35,380 nucleotides of DNA, taken from Opeltia flavorubescens. Its lineage: Eukaryota; Ascomycota; Lecanoromycetes; Teloschistales; Teloschistaceae. Below, one piece after another: positions 34,696-35,380 of this stretch. Position numbers and translations under genes: made by a program. Below the pieces are notes generated by a model, which saw only the letters and a list, made by a program, of their open reading frames with translations, was not told where the DNA came from and did no database searches. The first letter of the stretch is position 1. Each line of letters starts with the position of its first letter. The stretch covers positions 754,244 to 789,623 of the forward strand of contig KE546983.1 of the NCBI GenBank assembly GCA_000442125.1, in the 5' to 3' direction.

Positions 34696-34723
34696 GCCGA
34701 ATTTATTTGTAAATAAATTCGGC
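34696..34723. repeat. Dispersed palindrome, 28 bp, nearly perfect
   Basis: Arms GCCGAATTTATTT and AAATAAATTCGGC pair perfectly around a central GT. It is the member closest to the telomere, 556 bases from the TTAGGG array. Confidence 0.92.
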
Positions 34724-35183
34724 CCTTTATAATTATTCTACTAGGTTTTATAATTTATAAAATTATTTCGAGTATTTTTAAATAATTAAACTTCCAATAT
34801 AATAACTATTAAATTTAATAACGAAAAAATAATTAATTAAATACTAATCGATTAAAAGACTAATAATAAAATTAAAATTTAAAAATAAAAAGAAAAAAAT
34901 AAAATACAATTATTGAAATTAGTTATATTTAAAAAAAAGTAATTTAAGTACTAATAAAGAATTAAGTATCAAAATTAATATTTTAAAATTTTAAAATTAT
35001 AGTTTATAAATTATATAGATTTCGGAGTTATAATCGACTAAATAAAATTAAATAGAAATAATTATTAAAAAGAGAATCGTTTAAAGAAGAGTTACTTTAT
35101 ATAAAATCTGAATTTAACGATAAAATAAAGCTTAAATTTAATTTTAATAAAATAAAATTTTAAACCTTTAAAATAATTTTAAA

Positions 35184-35279
35184 GCAATTGAAGTAATTAA
35201 GATAGAATTGGTCAAGTCGATACCAAATCCGACAATCAAAGGTGCAATGGGGTTAACCGCTGAAGTGATGATGGGAAGC
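35184..35279. other. Un-RIPed junction next to the telomere
   Basis: These 96 bases have ordinary composition with many CA and TG words (GCAATTG, GGTCAAG, ACAATCAAAGGTGCAATGG, GTGATGATGG), unlike everything to the left. No gene is recognised. It may be unique sequence or a chromosome-end repeat too short to have been a RIP target. Confidence 0.85.
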
Positions 35280-35380
35280 TTAGGGTTAGGGTTAGGGTTA
35301 GGGTTAGGGTTAGGGTTAGGGTTAGGGTTAGGGTTAGGGTTAGGGTTAGGGTTAGGGTTAGGGTTAGGGTTAGGGTTAGG
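35280..35380 (+). repeat. Telomere, (TTAGGG)n
   Basis: Sixteen perfect TTAGGG units plus TTAGG fill the last 101 bases without a single variant. The G-rich strand runs 5' to 3' to the end, which is the orientation of a right-hand chromosome end. TTAGGG is the usual telomere repeat of filamentous ascomycetes (and many other eukaryotes). Confidence 0.99.

Larger units (their letters stand above)
34446..35183. other. Subtelomeric AT-rich spacer
   Basis: Apart from the two palindromes at 34605 and 34696 no feature is visible. RIP-type composition continues until about 35183. Confidence 0.5.

Noticed and set aside
1-35183. Mitochondrial or AT-rich bacterial DNA
   Set aside because: Selective loss of CA/TG with retention of CG, a terminal TTAGGG array, and no mitochondrial genes, tRNAs or ribosome-binding sites argue for RIPed nuclear DNA.
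1-35380. tRNA or rRNA genes
   Set aside because: No cloverleaf with box A/B-like sequences and no rRNA-like conserved words were recognised on either strand.

Overview
The window is the right-hand end of a linear eukaryotic chromosome. It finishes in an uninterrupted TTAGGG array (35280-35380) whose G-rich strand runs toward the end of the window. Almost all the rest looks like a filamentous ascomycete subtelomere destroyed by repeat-induced point mutation (RIP). CA and TG dinucleotides are nearly absent, while CG, CC, CT and TA persist. ATG is almost missing, and every long reading frame is broken mainly by TAA/TAG, as expected when CAA, CAG and TGG codons lose C (or G) in the CpA context. 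No intact gene is present. The species cannot be named from the sequence; only the group (RIP-competent Pezizomycotina) is suggested.

Layout. Positions 1-106 and 475-683 are minisatellites (12 bp and 19 bp units). Positions 1252-7210 and 7211-13169 are two adjacent copies of a unit of about 5.96 kb. The left copy is much more AT-converted than the right. Each unit carries relics of a large unrecognised protein: short internal protein repeats, an acidic D/S/E tract made of 24-bp repeats, a poly(A)/purine tract, then a second long coding-like stretch. Positions 14340-19495 hold a relic of a SNF2-family helicase/ATPase, in which the Q motif and motifs I, II (DEAH), III, V and VI can be read in order once RIP is allowed for. 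A second, more damaged DEAH-box relic of the same kind lies near 30.4-31.0 kb. Positions 31265-32385 and 33345-34445 are two diverged copies of a smaller unrecognised gene, each with the same promoter-like block. The last 96 bases before the telomere are not RIP-mutated.

The most unusual structure is a family of about 24-32 bp palindromes scattered through the window from 2.1 kb to 34.7 kb. The arms resemble CCGAACTT(A/G)CC or AACTCGCC around a TATA centre, and most copies lie between gene relics. One cluster forms a four-unit 37-bp tandem array inside the SNF2 relic. Protein calls below rest on reading through RIP-type stops. That is permissive, so confidence is high only where ordered family motifs or conservation between two copies back it up.
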